NCBI GenBank assembly: GCA_963716525.1
Contig: OY970315.1
Span: forward strand, 3,782,001 to 3,846,000
Length of the DNA stretch: 64,000 bases
Source of the DNA: JBBREP01 sp963716525
GTDB taxonomy: Bacteria; Actinomycetota; Acidimicrobiia; IMCC26256; PALSA-610
Direction: 5' to 3'
Part shown: piece after piece, positions 34,929 through 44,144 of the stretch
Layout of the letters: the number at the start of each line of letters is the position of its first letter
Numbering within the stretch: the stretch's first letter is position 1
Position numbers and translations under genes: made by a program
The notes under the pieces: model-generated
What the model was told of the DNA's origin: nothing
What the model saw: only the letters and a program-made list of their open reading frames with translations
The model's database searches: none

Positions 34929-37900
34929 CTACGACGCCGGCAGCGCGTCCGCCGGCTCGGACGGACCGGACGGTACCGGATCGGCCGAGGGTGACGCGCG
35001 GCCGCCGGGTGCGGCGCCCTCACCGCCTTCGGCGCGTTCGGGCCGTACGGTGCGATCGACGAGGACGCTCGTGGCAGTGAGCACGATCGCGAGCCAGCCG
35101 AGCCCGCCGACGAACCGGAACAGCGTCGGCCACTCGAACACCGCGGGATAATGGTGGCGCCATTGCGCTTGCGTGATGTAGAGCCCGGCGAGCAGGAGCA
35201 TCACCGGGCCCGCGACGACGAGTGCCCACCGCGCGACACCGACGCGCAGCGCGAGCACGACCGCGATCGCGACGCCGAGACCGAACCACGGTCCGACGAT
35301 GATCGCGGTGCCGATCCCCGCGAGCGCGGTTGCGACCACGATACGCGTCGTGGGCACCCGCGCGGCGACCGGCCTGACGAGCGTGGTCTGCAACCATGCC
35401 GGCGCGCGGGCGATCGCGCGGGCTCGCCGCCAGGTGACGAGCGCGATCACGAGGCATGCGATGCATGCGATCACCGAGATCCCGAGCGCGATCCACACCC
35501 GCCGTTGCGGTGTCCATTCGAGGGCGACGGTGAACGAGGAGCGACCCTTCGGGTCCACGAGCCACCCGTTGGCGTAGCCGTCGACGAGGGTGGGCGCGCC
35601 CAGGTCGTGACCGCCGATCGAGGCGTGCCAGCCCTTGTTGTAGCTCTGGCCGAGCACGAACCAGAACGGCTGCGTCGCGTTCGTGACCTTGGCGGTGAAC
35701 GAGGTGCGGCCCTTACCGGTGCTGATCGTGGGCACCGTGGGCGCGGTGGGCGCGGAGGCGGCAAGGGCGCTGGCGCCCGGGCCGCCACCAGTGATCGCCG
35801 GCACCGGTGCCGCGCTCCCGCCCGCCGCCGACGACAGCACCACCCGGTCGAGCGCGATCGCAGTGTCGCTCTCCGAGGCGGTGACGATCTCGTGCGTTCC
35901 GGCCGAGAGGTGCACGGCCGGCGCGCCCGCGCACAGCTCGACGTGCAAGGTGTTGCTCGCCAGCGCATCGGCGGTCGAGCCGACGATGCGTACCGGCACG
36001 ACCTGTTCCTGTGGCGTGCCCGGGTCGATACGCACGAGGTCGTTGTGGCAGTCGCTCGGGAACTGCGCCGGCAGCGGGGCCATGTGGACGGGCACACCGC
36101 CGATCTCGGCGAACGCCACGGGGAGGCCGAGCAGGGCGTCACCCGCGTAATACGTGTGCGTGCAACCCGCGGGCACGTTGCTCGACGCGCCCTTGCATCG
36201 TGCGTCGGTGCCGAGGATCGTCAGCCGGAAGTGCCGGCCTGTCATCGGCGGGAACGTGAGCGGCACGTGCACGACCGCGCCGAGCTTCGCGCTCCGGCGG
36301 ATCGCGGGAAGCACCACCACGCGCCGCGTGCCGTCGACCTCCACCGCGACCTTCGTCGGCAGCTCGTGCTCGCTGTCGGCGACGACCCCGAGGTCGAGAT
36401 GGTCGACCGTGAACGGCTCGTTGCGCTCGATCGTGACCCACTGCCCGACCGCGGTGTTGAGCGGCGTCGTCCACGCCGTGCCGGGATCGCCGTCGAACGC
36501 GGCCGCGCCGCGACATGTGAGACATCCCTGGAGGAACTGGTGCGCCCAGGCGCGCGTCGAGCCGGTCTGGCCGAGCTGCTTGTCGATCTCGCGCGGTTGC
36601 ACCGCGAGCGAGAACACGTGCGCGTCACCCTCGAGCGAGAAGGACCGTGCGGTGGGCAGCGTGAGCCGCCGATCGAGGTTGCGCTCGGGGTCGAGTCGGG
36701 GTGGCACCTCGCGCACGCGCTCGCGGTTGAACGTGACGACGAGCGGGTGCGACAGTGACGACGCGCCGAAGTCGCGCAGGAGGTCGCTCGGGAGCACGGT
36801 GACCTCGTGCACGCGGACCGGCTTGTGCGTGTGCTCGTCGGCGATGCGGATCTCCTCGAAGCCCACCGCCGACTCGCCGCCGTAGAGCGGGCCGCCCTCG
36901 TTCGTGCCGGTGATCTCGATCGACACGCGGCTGAACGTGTGCGGTGCGAAATGCAGCGTCTGGCCCGCGGTGGTCCGCGACACCCGGCCGAGCGTGGCAT
37001 CGACCGGTGGGCCGTGGTCGAACGTGAGCCGCACGCGCGTCATGAAGCGGTCGCGGGGACCGTGCAGCGTTTGCACGAGGCCGATCTCGCCGGTGGTGAT
37101 CGGGTGCAGCGTCTCGGCCTGGATCCGCTCACCGATCACGTTCGAGAACGCGCCCACGTGCCAGCCGGTGTCGAGGCTGCCGTCGAACGCGAGCGCGGGC
37201 CGGTCCTCGGGCGTGAACGTGATCGGGTTGCCGTACGACGTCGCCTGCACACTGCGGACGCCTTCCTGGCGCACCACCGTGTACGCCGAGTCGTCGGCGC
37301 CCGGAAACACGTCGAGACGCTGGTCGCTCGGATCGAACTGGAGCGGCTTCTCGCCGGCCTGCTCGGTGTACCCCACGTTCTCGAGCACGGTGCTCCACCG
37401 CCGGCCGCGCTTGCGGTTCTGGTCCGTGAGCACGAGTGTGGCGCTCGTGCCGGCAACCTTGCGGAGCTTCGCGGGATCCTGTTCGAACGCGGCTGACGGC
37501 ACCACCACCCCGTTGCCGGCGAGTAGTCCCGCGTCGGACGCGTCGATGAACCCCTCGCCGTCGCCGCCGCCGATGACTACGGGCGCGTGCGTCGAGTCGG
37601 CGTGCACGATGGGCGTCTGGTCGGGGACGTGCAGCACCACGACCTCGCGCGGGTCCTTCGTGGCCTGCTCGGCCGGGTTCAACGTGCGCTCGTCGACGAT
37701 GTTGAGCGGGACGTGCTGCGTGGTGATCGGGCCGAACGCGGCCTCCACTCGGAGTTGCGGCACGTTCGCGAGCAGGTCCTCGAGCTCGCGCGGTCGGACG
37801 AGGTTGTAGCGCTCCCACTGGATGTCGTTGCGGAGCACCACTTCGCCGATCCCCGCGTGGTGCAGCACGTCGAGCAGACCGGCGGGATCGAGCACGCCCT

Positions 37901-39440
37901 CCTGGATCCGCCGGTCGAGGGCGTTCAGCAGATCGGCCGACGGCGCGCTGCCGTAGGGGATGAGCTCACGGGCCACGTAGGGCCGGTCCATCATGCCCGG
38001 CGTGATCGGGTCGACCGTGCTGCCCCACTCGTACGACGCGAAGTCGGCCCCGGGCGCCTCGAGCACCCGCGTGTCGTGCGGCTGCGCGTCGACGTACGCC
38101 GCGGCCTGCTGCCACGCCTTGGGCAGCGTCTCGGGCCGCTCGAGGTTCTTGCCGTAGTACGTGCCGTCGTAGAGCGCGGGGAAGGCTGACAGGATCGCGG
38201 CACCGGCGAGGATCGCGGGACCGATCGCATACCGCGAGAAGCGCACGTTCGCCAGCATCCAGCCGGACAGCGCGGTGATGCCGGCGCCGAGCACCATCGC
38301 GAGACCGAGGATCACGAGCGGGATCGCACGGCCGGTGCTGCGTAGCGCGAGACCCGCGCTGCTCGAGTTGGCCCACGACTTGAACACGCGACCGAGCGGT
38401 GTGGGGCTGTCGTAGGGGTAGGCGCCGACGCCGATGATCACGCCGAGCAGCGCGAGCAGCACGAAGAAGCCGCGGTTCCGCCAGCGCACGAGCGTGGCGG
38501 CGAGCAGTGCGACGGCCGACACCGCGTAGCCGGTGAAGATGATGCGCGGGTGCTGGGTGTAGTTGGCGGCCGCCTCGATCCACGAGCCGAGGCGGTCACG
38601 GCCGTAGAAGAACCAGTAGCCGAGGCCGCGCAGGATCTCGTTCGGTGCGGACGTGCGCGCAACGGCCTTCACGGTCTCGGTGAACTTGAGGATGTCGAGC
38701 CCGTAGCTGCCCTGGAGGTTGAGACCGGCCATCCACCAGAGCGACGTCACGAGCGCGAGCGCACCGATTCGCAGCGTCACGCCCAGCGCCCGCCGCCACG
38801 GCGTCTCGCGCGTGCCCCAGACCTCCCAGCCGATCCAGACCACGGGACCGACACCGGCGAAGATCAGCGCGGTGGCATTGACGCCGCCGATCAACTGCAC
38901 GACGAGCGCGAAGATCGCCGGGTAGCGCCAGCCCCCGTCACGCAGCGCGTAGTGCGTGAGGCCGATCATCCACGGCAGTGCGGCCCACGGCCCGAGGAGC
39001 ACCGAGATCCGCGACGCGTAGTGCAGCGAGTACGGGCTGAACATGTAGAGCAGTACCGCGACCGGCACGCCGGGCCCGCGCATCGCGAGCGCGCGAGCCA
39101 GGTACAGCACTCCGAAGCCGGCACCGGCGACGAGCGTGCCGAGCCACAGCCGTTGCGACACCCACGCCGGTGCGCCGATGGCGTTGAAGGCGTAGTACCA
39201 GGGCCCCATCGGGAACAGGTAGCCGATGTTCTGGTGCGTGACCGTGCCGAAGCCGATGTTCGAGTCCCACATCGACGCGGCCCGGCCGAGGACACGCGCC
39301 GCATCGATATAGAGGTAGCTCTTGGTGTCGGCGACCACTTTTCCAGGCTGCGTGAACAGCGGCGGCACGTAGGCGAGCAACGCGATGGCCGCGTACCCGA
39401 GCCTGCGGAGGACCGGGGGCGCCGGAGGGGCCTCCGTCAC
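34929..39440 (-). CDS. AftD-like alpha-(1->3)-arabinofuranosyltransferase (DUF3367), polytopic
   Basis: This 1503-residue membrane enzyme matches the large arabinofuranosyltransferases that use decaprenyl-phosphate arabinose. Its N-terminal ~420 residues are a GT-C-type multi-TM region; the first loop has VVADTKSYLYIDAARVLGRAASMW with the expected acidic residue, then GYLFPMGPWYYAFNAIG. A long extracytoplasmic region follows with two carbohydrate-binding (F5/F8-type) segments: LAFDGSLDTGWHVG and AAFDGDPGTAWTTPLNTAVG. A C-terminal TM bundle closes the protein. GTG 39440 overlaps the stop of the GT4 gene (GTGA). In mycobacteria AftD branches arabinan; the acceptor here is unknown. Confidence 0.9.
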   Translation of the reverse strand: MTEAPPAPPVLRRLGYAAIALLAYVPPLFTQPGKVVADTKSYLYIDAARVLGRAASMWDSNIGFGTVTHQNIGYLFPMGPWYYAFNAIGAPAWVSQRLWLGTLVAGAGFGVLYLARALAMRGPGVPVAVLLYMFSPYSLHYASRISVLLGPWAALPWMIGLTHYALRDGGWRYPAIFALVVQLIGGVNATALIFAGVGPVVWIGWEVWGTRETPWRRALGVTLRIGALALVTSLWWMAGLNLQGSYGLDILKFTETVKAVARTSAPNEILRGLGYWFFYGRDRLGSWIEAAANYTQHPRIIFTGYAVSAVALLAATLVRWRNRGFFVLLALLGVIIGVGAYPYDSPTPLGRVFKSWANSSSAGLALRSTGRAIPLVILGLAMVLGAGITALSGWMLANVRFSRYAIGPAILAGAAILSAFPALYDGTYYGKNLERPETLPKAWQQAAAYVDAQPHDTRVLEAPGADFASYEWGSTVDPITPGMMDRPYVARELIPYGSAPSADLLNALDRRIQEGVLDPAGLLDVLHHAGIGEVVLRNDIQWERYNLVRPRELEDLLANVPQLRVEAAFGPITTQHVPLNIVDERTLNPAEQATKDPREVVVLHVPDQTPIVHADSTHAPVVIGGGDGEGFIDASDAGLLAGNGVVVPSAAFEQDPAKLRKVAGTSATLVLTDQNRKRGRRWSTVLENVGYTEQAGEKPLQFDPSDQRLDVFPGADDSAYTVVRQEGVRSVQATSYGNPITFTPEDRPALAFDGSLDTGWHVGAFSNVIGERIQAETLHPITTGEIGLVQTLHGPRDRFMTRVRLTFDHGPPVDATLGRVSRTTAGQTLHFAPHTFSRVSIEITGTNEGGPLYGGESAVGFEEIRIADEHTHKPVRVHEVTVLPSDLLRDFGASSLSHPLVVTFNRERVREVPPRLDPERNLDRRLTLPTARSFSLEGDAHVFSLAVQPREIDKQLGQTGSTRAWAHQFLQGCLTCRGAAAFDGDPGTAWTTPLNTAVGQWVTIERNEPFTVDHLDLGVVADSEHELPTKVAVEVDGTRRVVVLPAIRRSAKLGAVVHVPLTFPPMTGRHFRLTILGTDARCKGASSNVPAGCTHTYYAGDALLGLPVAFAEIGGVPVHMAPLPAQFPSDCHNDLVRIDPGTPQEQVVPVRIVGSTADALASNTLHVELCAGAPAVHLSAGTHEIVTASESDTAIALDRVVLSSAAGGSAAPVPAITGGGPGASALAASAPTAPTVPTISTGKGRTSFTAKVTNATQPFWFVLGQSYNKGWHASIGGHDLGAPTLVDGYANGWLVDPKGRSSFTVALEWTPQRRVWIALGISVIACIACLVIALVTWRRARAIARAPAWLQTTLVRPVAARVPTTRIVVATALAGIGTAIIVGPWFGLGVAIAVVLALRVGVARWALVVAGPVMLLLAGLYITQAQWRHHYPAVFEWPTLFRFVGGLGWLAIVLTATSVLVDRTVRPERAEGGEGAAPGGRASPSADPVPSGPSEPADALPAS

Positions 39441-40660
39441 GCCGGTGCTGGGGTCGCGGGGCGTGTCCCACACAGAATCTGGAGCGTGCCGTACGCAGTG
39501 GTGCCCCATGTGAAGCGGGCCGCGTGCTCGAGCGCACCCGACGAAAGGCGGGCGCGCAGCACGTCGTCGTTGAGTACGCGGGCCATCGCCGCGCCGAGAT
39601 CGGCCGGAGTGGCCACGAGCAGCCCCGACCGTTCGTGCGCGACCGCGTCGCGGTGCCCGGCGATGTCGGTGACGACCGACGGCGTGCCGCACGCGGCGGC
39701 CTCGGTAGCCGTCATTCCCCATCCCTCGTGCGCGGACGCGCTCGCGAGCAACCAGGCTCGACGGTACCAGTCGACCTTCTCGTCCTCGGACACGAAACCG
39801 GTGAGCCGCAGCCAGCCCTCGGCTTGGGCCTCGGCGATGCGCCGCTCGATCGCGCCGCGCTCGTAGCCCTCGCCGATGATGACGGCCTCGAGATTCGGCA
39901 CCGCGCGGCGCACGTCCACGAGCGCGTCGACGAGCAGCGGGAACTGCTTCACCGGCACGAGCCGGCCCACCGCGACCACAAGCGGTGTCGCCGAGCGCGC
40001 ACCGCCGGCGCTGAACTGTGGTCCGATGCCCACGGGGATCACGTGCACGTCGCGCTCGCGGAAGTGCAGCCGCTCCACGAGCTCCTGCTTCGACGACTGT
40101 GACAGGGTGACGATCGGCGTGTGGGTGAGCCGGTAGAGCGGCGGGGCGACGTCGAACTCGAGGGCGCGACCGAAGCGGGCGAGGCGTGGCGGCAGGGTCA
40201 TCTCCCACATGGTGTCGTGCACGTGGTGCAGCCAGGTGACCCGGCGCCCGCGGCACCACAAGGGCGAGAAGAACGGCATGCCGTTCCAGATCTCCACCAG
40301 CGCGTCACGCTCACCGTGGCGGCCCGCGATCTCGCTCATCACGGCTCGCGGGAACACGAGGTAGCGCCCCGCCTTGCGGATCACGCGATAGCCGTCGCGC
40401 CAGACCACCTGCGGTTTGCCCGGGGCGTACGAGGTGCGCACGTTGATCTCGATCCCGGCCGCGCTCCAGAGGCGCAGCACCTCGTGGGCGTGGAGCTCCG
40501 AGCCGCCCGCCTCCGGATCGTCGAGGTCTCGCCACGCGAGCACGTGGATGCGGTGGATCCCCGCGGCCGCGGCGAGGTCGCCGAGCTTGCCGACGACGTC
40601 GGCGTCGGCACGGGGACCCGGATCGGCTTCGGCCACGGGGCGCAATCCTAGAAGGGACAT
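39437..40660 (-). CDS. GT4-family glycosyltransferase
   Basis: This 407-residue retaining glycosyltransferase has a GT-B fold. The N-terminal half has VLAWRDLDDPEAGGSELHAHEVLRLW. The C-terminal nucleotide-sugar domain has VVAVGRLVPVKQFPLLVDAL and the conserved SASAHEGWGMTATEAAACGTPSVVT (E-x7-E type motif). It is coupled to the AftD-like gene by a 4-nt overlap, which supports a role in the same surface glycan. It is divergent from the methyltransferase at 40753, with 92 bp between. ATG 40660 has no clear ribosome binding site. Confidence 0.92.
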   Translation of the reverse strand: MSLLGLRPVAEADPGPRADADVVGKLGDLAAAAGIHRIHVLAWRDLDDPEAGGSELHAHEVLRLWSAAGIEINVRTSYAPGKPQVVWRDGYRVIRKAGRYLVFPRAVMSEIAGRHGERDALVEIWNGMPFFSPLWCRGRRVTWLHHVHDTMWEMTLPPRLARFGRALEFDVAPPLYRLTHTPIVTLSQSSKQELVERLHFRERDVHVIPVGIGPQFSAGGARSATPLVVAVGRLVPVKQFPLLVDALVDVRRAVPNLEAVIIGEGYERGAIERRIAEAQAEGWLRLTGFVSEDEKVDWYRRAWLLASASAHEGWGMTATEAAACGTPSVVTDIAGHRDAVAHERSGLLVATPADLGAAMARVLNDDVLRARLSSGALEHAARFTWGTTAYGTLQILCGTRPATPAPA

Positions 40661-40752
40661 ACAGGTACAGTGCGCCGCCAGCCGAGCGTCCGCGAGCCAA
40701 CACCCACCGAAGCCCGAGTGAAGACGACCTGAGCGCCGATGAGAGGGACGAG

Positions 40753-41547
40753 ATGAAGCTGACGGGTGAGCGGCCGATCGAGGGCTCGACACCCGACTCC
40801 CTGCTCGCGCTGCACGAGGCGGGATATCGCGAGGTCGGCGCCCGGCTCGGCCCCGGCGTCGTGCTCGACATCGGGTGCGGGATCGGCGATGCCACGATGC
40901 GCCTCGCCGGCTCGGACCGCTTCGTGATCGGTATCGACTACGACCCGCCGACCGCCGTCGCCGCGGGCGCCCAGTACGGCGCCGGCGGCCTCGCCGCGTT
41001 CGCGGCAATGGACGGCTCGCGGCTCGCCCTGCGCGATCACAGCATCGACTGGGTGTGCTCGTCGCACGTGGTCGAGCACTTCAACCAGCCCGAACGCCAC
41101 GCGGCGGAGCTGGCCCGCCTCGTCGCTCCGGGCGGCACGGTGTTCGTGCTCACGCCGAACCACCCGGCCGACTTCGAGAACCCCTTCCACGTATACGACT
41201 TCGAGCCGCCGCAACTCGAGTCGCTGCTGCGGCTGTTCTTCGCCGACGTCACGGTGCTGGGCCTCGAGGGCGACGAGGTGTTCGCGGCCGACTTCGCCCG
41301 CCGGCGCGCGTCGGGCGACCGGCTCCTGCGGCTCGACCGCTTCCAGCTGCGCAAGCGCCTGCCCCACCGCACGTACGTGTGGGCCTACGAGCGCGTCCTT
41401 CCGGTGGTCTACCGGCTGCTCGGCTCCCGACGCACCGGCATCGGATCCGGCCTCGACGATTCTCATCTGTGCGTGCAGGAATCGGTCACGCGTTCCACGC
41501 CCGTGCTCTTCGCCATCGCCCGCGAGCCCCGAGCGCGCGTCTCCTGA
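40753..41547 (+). CDS. Class I SAM-dependent methyltransferase
   Basis: This 264-residue protein (Methyltransf_11 type) has the SAM loop VLDIGCGIGDATMRLAG near residue 37, IDYDPP as the acidic motif II and SSHVVEHFNQPERHAAELARLVAPGG as motifs post-II/III. Enzymes of this kind in glycan clusters methylate sugars or lipid-linked intermediates; the acceptor is unknown. The purine-rich GAGAGGGACGAG gives a ribosome binding site for ATG 40753. It begins a four-gene plus-strand operon with mannose-phosphate synthase, a GNAT protein and a deacetylase. Confidence 0.9.
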   Translation: MKLTGERPIEGSTPDSLLALHEAGYREVGARLGPGVVLDIGCGIGDATMRLAGSDRFVIGIDYDPPTAVAAGAQYGAGGLAAFAAMDGSRLALRDHSIDWVCSSHVVEHFNQPERHAAELARLVAPGGTVFVLTPNHPADFENPFHVYDFEPPQLESLLRLFFADVTVLGLEGDEVFAADFARRRASGDRLLRLDRFQLRKRLPHRTYVWAYERVLPVVYRLLGSRRTGIGSGLDDSHLCVQESVTRSTPVLFAIAREPRARVS

Positions 41548-41566
41548 GGTCGGTGAAGAGGCCCCG

Positions 41567-42304
41567 TTGCGCACGCTCGTCTGCATCCCCACGTACAACG
41601 AGATCGAGAACATCGAGATCGTGCTGCGGCGCGTGCGCGTGGCCGCGCCGTCGTACGACGTGCTCGTGCTCGACGACAACAGTCGCGACGGCACCGCCGA
41701 CCGTGCGCGCGAGCTCGCCGCGGAGCTCGGCCAGATCGAGGTGCTCGTGCGCCCGGGCAAGGCCGGCCTCGGCGCCGCGTACCGTGCCGGCTTCCTCATC
41801 GGGCGGGCGCGCGGCTACGAGGTCCTCTGCGAGATGGACGCCGATCTCTCGCACCAGCCCGAAGCGCTGCCGTCCCTGGTCGAGCAGGTGGAACAGGGTG
41901 CCGATCTCGCGATCGGCTCGCGGTACGTGCAGGGCGGCGCGATGCCGAACTGGCCTGCGCACCGGCTCGCGCTGTCTCGCTGGGGCAACCGCTACGCCAA
42001 GACCGCGCTCGGCCTGCCCGTGAGTGACTCGACAGCGGGGTTCCGCGCGTTCCGTTCCACGATCCTCGACGCGATCCACCACGGCGAGACGCACGGCGAG
42101 GGATACCTCGTGCAGGTGGAGACCGCCTACCTGGTGCACCAGGCCGGGGGGCGCATCGTGGAGGTGCCGATCACGTTCACCGACCGCGAGCGCGGCACCT
42201 CGAAGATGTCGTCGCGCATCGTCGTCGAGGCGATGCTGGCGGTCACGTGGTGGGCGTTGCGCGACCGGCTGCTGCGCCGCCACCGCCGGGCTCATGGCGC
42301 CTAG
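41567..42304 (+). CDS. Polyprenol monophosphomannose synthase (DPM1/Ppm-like, GT2)
   Basis: This 245-residue enzyme transfers mannose from GDP-mannose to polyprenyl phosphate, giving the donor used by GT-C mannosyltransferases. The GT2 start is TLVCIPTYNEIENI, the nucleotide site VLVLDDNSRDGTAD and the metal-binding DAD is at 91-93 (EMDADLSHQPE). The segments DSTAGFRAFRS and ITFTDRERGTSKMS are diagnostic for DPM synthases. It has no C-terminal membrane helices, so it is the soluble type. TTG 41567 is used because GAAGAG lies a few bases upstream and no other in-frame start fits. It overlaps the next gene by 11 nt. Confidence 0.93.
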   Translation: MRTLVCIPTYNEIENIEIVLRRVRVAAPSYDVLVLDDNSRDGTADRARELAAELGQIEVLVRPGKAGLGAAYRAGFLIGRARGYEVLCEMDADLSHQPEALPSLVEQVEQGADLAIGSRYVQGGAMPNWPAHRLALSRWGNRYAKTALGLPVSDSTAGFRAFRSTILDAIHHGETHGEGYLVQVETAYLVHQAGGRIVEVPITFTDRERGTSKMSSRIVVEAMLAVTWWALRDRLLRRHRRAHGA

Positions 42305-43258
42305 CCCCGACGACACCACGCGTGGCGTGCCCGCCGACCCGCACGCCGCCACGAGGCGGCTGCTCGTGGCCGAGCTCGACAGCCCCCGCTTCAGCCATCC
42401 TGGCTACCTGGGCTGGTTCTACGACGCCAACCCGCGCTGGCGCGGCGTTGCAGGAGCACGACGACGACGGTGGGCGACGCGTGGGGCACTACGGAGTGCT
42501 GCCGACGCGGTTTCGCAACGCGTCGGGCCCGACGCCGTTCATCTTCTCCACGAACGTCGCCACCGACTCCACGATCCGCCGCTCGGGATCGTTCCGCCGG
42601 ATGGCCGAGCGCATGTACGCGCGCGCGGCCGCCACCGGCGCGCCGGCGATGGTGGGCGTCGGCAACGACGCATCCACCGTTGTGGTCGTCGACCGGTTCG
42701 GGTGGCAGCGGCTCGGCCCGATGCGCGCGCGCGTGCTCGTGCCGCGACCGTTCGGCGGGCCGGCGGTGGAGAGCCGCCCGGTCGACGCGGCGCTGCTCCG
42801 TTCCGAGTGGTTCGCCGACGCGACCCGCGATCTCAACTGGACGGCCGTCACGGGCTGGGCGCAATCCTGGGACACCGACTTCCTGCGCTGGCGCCTCAGC
42901 CGCCCCGACGGCGGCTACACGATCCATGTGGCGCCCGACTCGTTGGCCGTGAGCCATCGCACCCGGGTCGGTCGCGTCGTGCCCGCGGCCGTGCTGCTGA
43001 AGGTGTGGCCGCGTCCCGGTGCGCACCTGCCGCTGGCCGTGCCGCACATCGTGCGCGCGACCGCTCGCGCTGGCGTGCACGCCGGTCGTCGTGTACGCGG
43101 GATGGAACGCGCACGTGCGCGTGACCGGCGTCCCGATCCCCCGCCGCCTCCAGCCATCGCCACTCAACGTGGTGTTGAAAGTGCTGGATCCCACCCGCGT
43201 CGATGCCGACACATTTGTGCTCGACACGTGGGAGCTGCTCGACATGGACGCATTCTGA
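42294..43258 (+). CDS. GNAT-like acetyltransferase of the glycan cluster, two frameshifts
   Basis: The protein begins MAPSPDDTTRG and continues FYDANPRW, then after a break GRRVGHYGVLPTRFRN, as in the GNAT enzymes seen in exopolysaccharide clusters. The C-terminus (NVVLKVLDPTRVDADTFVLD) is also typical. Breaks near 42455 (GGCGTTG for GGCGCGTTG) and 43077 (ACCGCTC for ACCGCGCTC) each lack 2 nt; correction gives 322 residues. It probably acetylates an amino sugar before or after assembly, which is inference. It is translationally coupled to the mannose-phosphate synthase and followed 1 nt later by the deacetylase start. Confidence 0.75.
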
Positions 43259-43259
43259 C

Positions 43260-44051
43260 GTGAGCGCGCCGATCACGTTCACGGTCGACGTCGAGGACTA
43301 CGCGCCGCCGGGCGAGGCGTTGCGCGCGCCCGAGATCACCGATGTGCTGCTCGAGTTCCTCGCGGCCCGCTCGATCCGCGGCACGTTCTTCCTCGTCGGT
43401 GAGCTGGCCGTGCGCATGCCCGACGTGGTGCGCGCCATCGCCGCGGGCGGGCACGAGATCGGGCTGCACGGCTGGCAGCATCGCCCGCTGGCCGAGATCG
43501 GGCCGGCCGGGTTGCGCGCCGACCTCCGGCGTGGGCGCGACACGCTGGAGCAGCTCGCGCAACAGCCGGTGAGCGGGTTCCGGGCACCCATGTTCTCGCT
43601 CGTGCCCTCGACCCATGCCGCTCTCGACGCGCTCGTCGAGGCCGGGTTCGGCTACTCGTCGAGCGTGCTGCCGGCGCGCAGCATGTTGTGGGGCGACCCC
43701 ACCGCGCCGTGCCGGGCCTTTCGCTGGCCGAACGGCCTGTACGAGCTGCCATGCCCCGTCGCGACGTTCGCCGGGCTGGCGAACCCGTACCTCGGCGGCG
43801 CGTACCTCCGAGTGCTGCCGCACGCGTTCGTGCGGTACGGGCTCGCGCGGTCACGGCCCGACGAGGTCCTGTGGCTCTACTGCCACCCCTACGACCTCGA
43901 CGCGAGCGAGCCGTACCGCCCGCGCCCCGAGCTCGGCCGGCACGGCACCCGGCTCATGTGGCTCGGCCGGGGCCGCATGCTCCGCCGCATCGAGAAGGTC
44001 CTCGAGGGCCGCGCCGGCCCGCCGCTCTGCGAACGGATCCCTCCCAACTGA
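43260..44051 (+). CDS. Polysaccharide deacetylase (NodB homology domain)
   Basis: This 263-residue enzyme removes acetyl groups from an amino-sugar polymer. Metal and catalytic motifs are visible: FTVDVEDYAPP (catalytic Asp and metal Asp), HEIGLHGWQHRPL (HxxxH metal ligands), GFRAPMF (motif 3 Arg), and near the C-terminus WLYCHPYDLD (motif 5 His). The DVEDY variant and the length match the subgroup found in exopolysaccharide loci. There is no signal peptide from GTG 43260, so it acts in the cytoplasm or is exported another way. It ends the four-gene operon. Confidence 0.92.
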   Translation: MSAPITFTVDVEDYAPPGEALRAPEITDVLLEFLAARSIRGTFFLVGELAVRMPDVVRAIAAGGHEIGLHGWQHRPLAEIGPAGLRADLRRGRDTLEQLAQQPVSGFRAPMFSLVPSTHAALDALVEAGFGYSSSVLPARSMLWGDPTAPCRAFRWPNGLYELPCPVATFAGLANPYLGGAYLRVLPHAFVRYGLARSRPDEVLWLYCHPYDLDASEPYRPRPELGRHGTRLMWLGRGRMLRRIEKVLEGRAGPPLCERIPPN

Positions 44052-44062
44052 CGTGCGCGTCA

Positions 44063-44118
44063 TGCGCTTCTCGGTGCAAGAGGCGCGCAATATTGCGCTG
44101 AACTGCACCGAGAACGCA
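44063..44118. terminator. Nested palindrome downstream of the deacetylase
   Basis: Outer arms TGCGCTTCTCGGTGCA (44063-44078) and TGCACCGAGAACGCA (44104-44118) pair with a single bulge. Inside, GCGCAATATTGCGC (44085-44098) is a perfect 14-bp palindrome. It lies between the deacetylase stop (44051) and the HpaB-like start (44145) and is both a candidate terminator and a candidate operator for the next gene. Confidence 0.5.
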
Positions 44119-44144
44119 GGGGCGGCGCCTACTGTCTCACCCTC

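Noticed and set aside
34929..40259. A 1776-residue form of the AftD-like protein
   Set aside because: The extra N-terminus is antisense-like Arg/Pro-rich sequence overlapping the GT4 gene; GTG 39440 with a GTGA overlap fits better.
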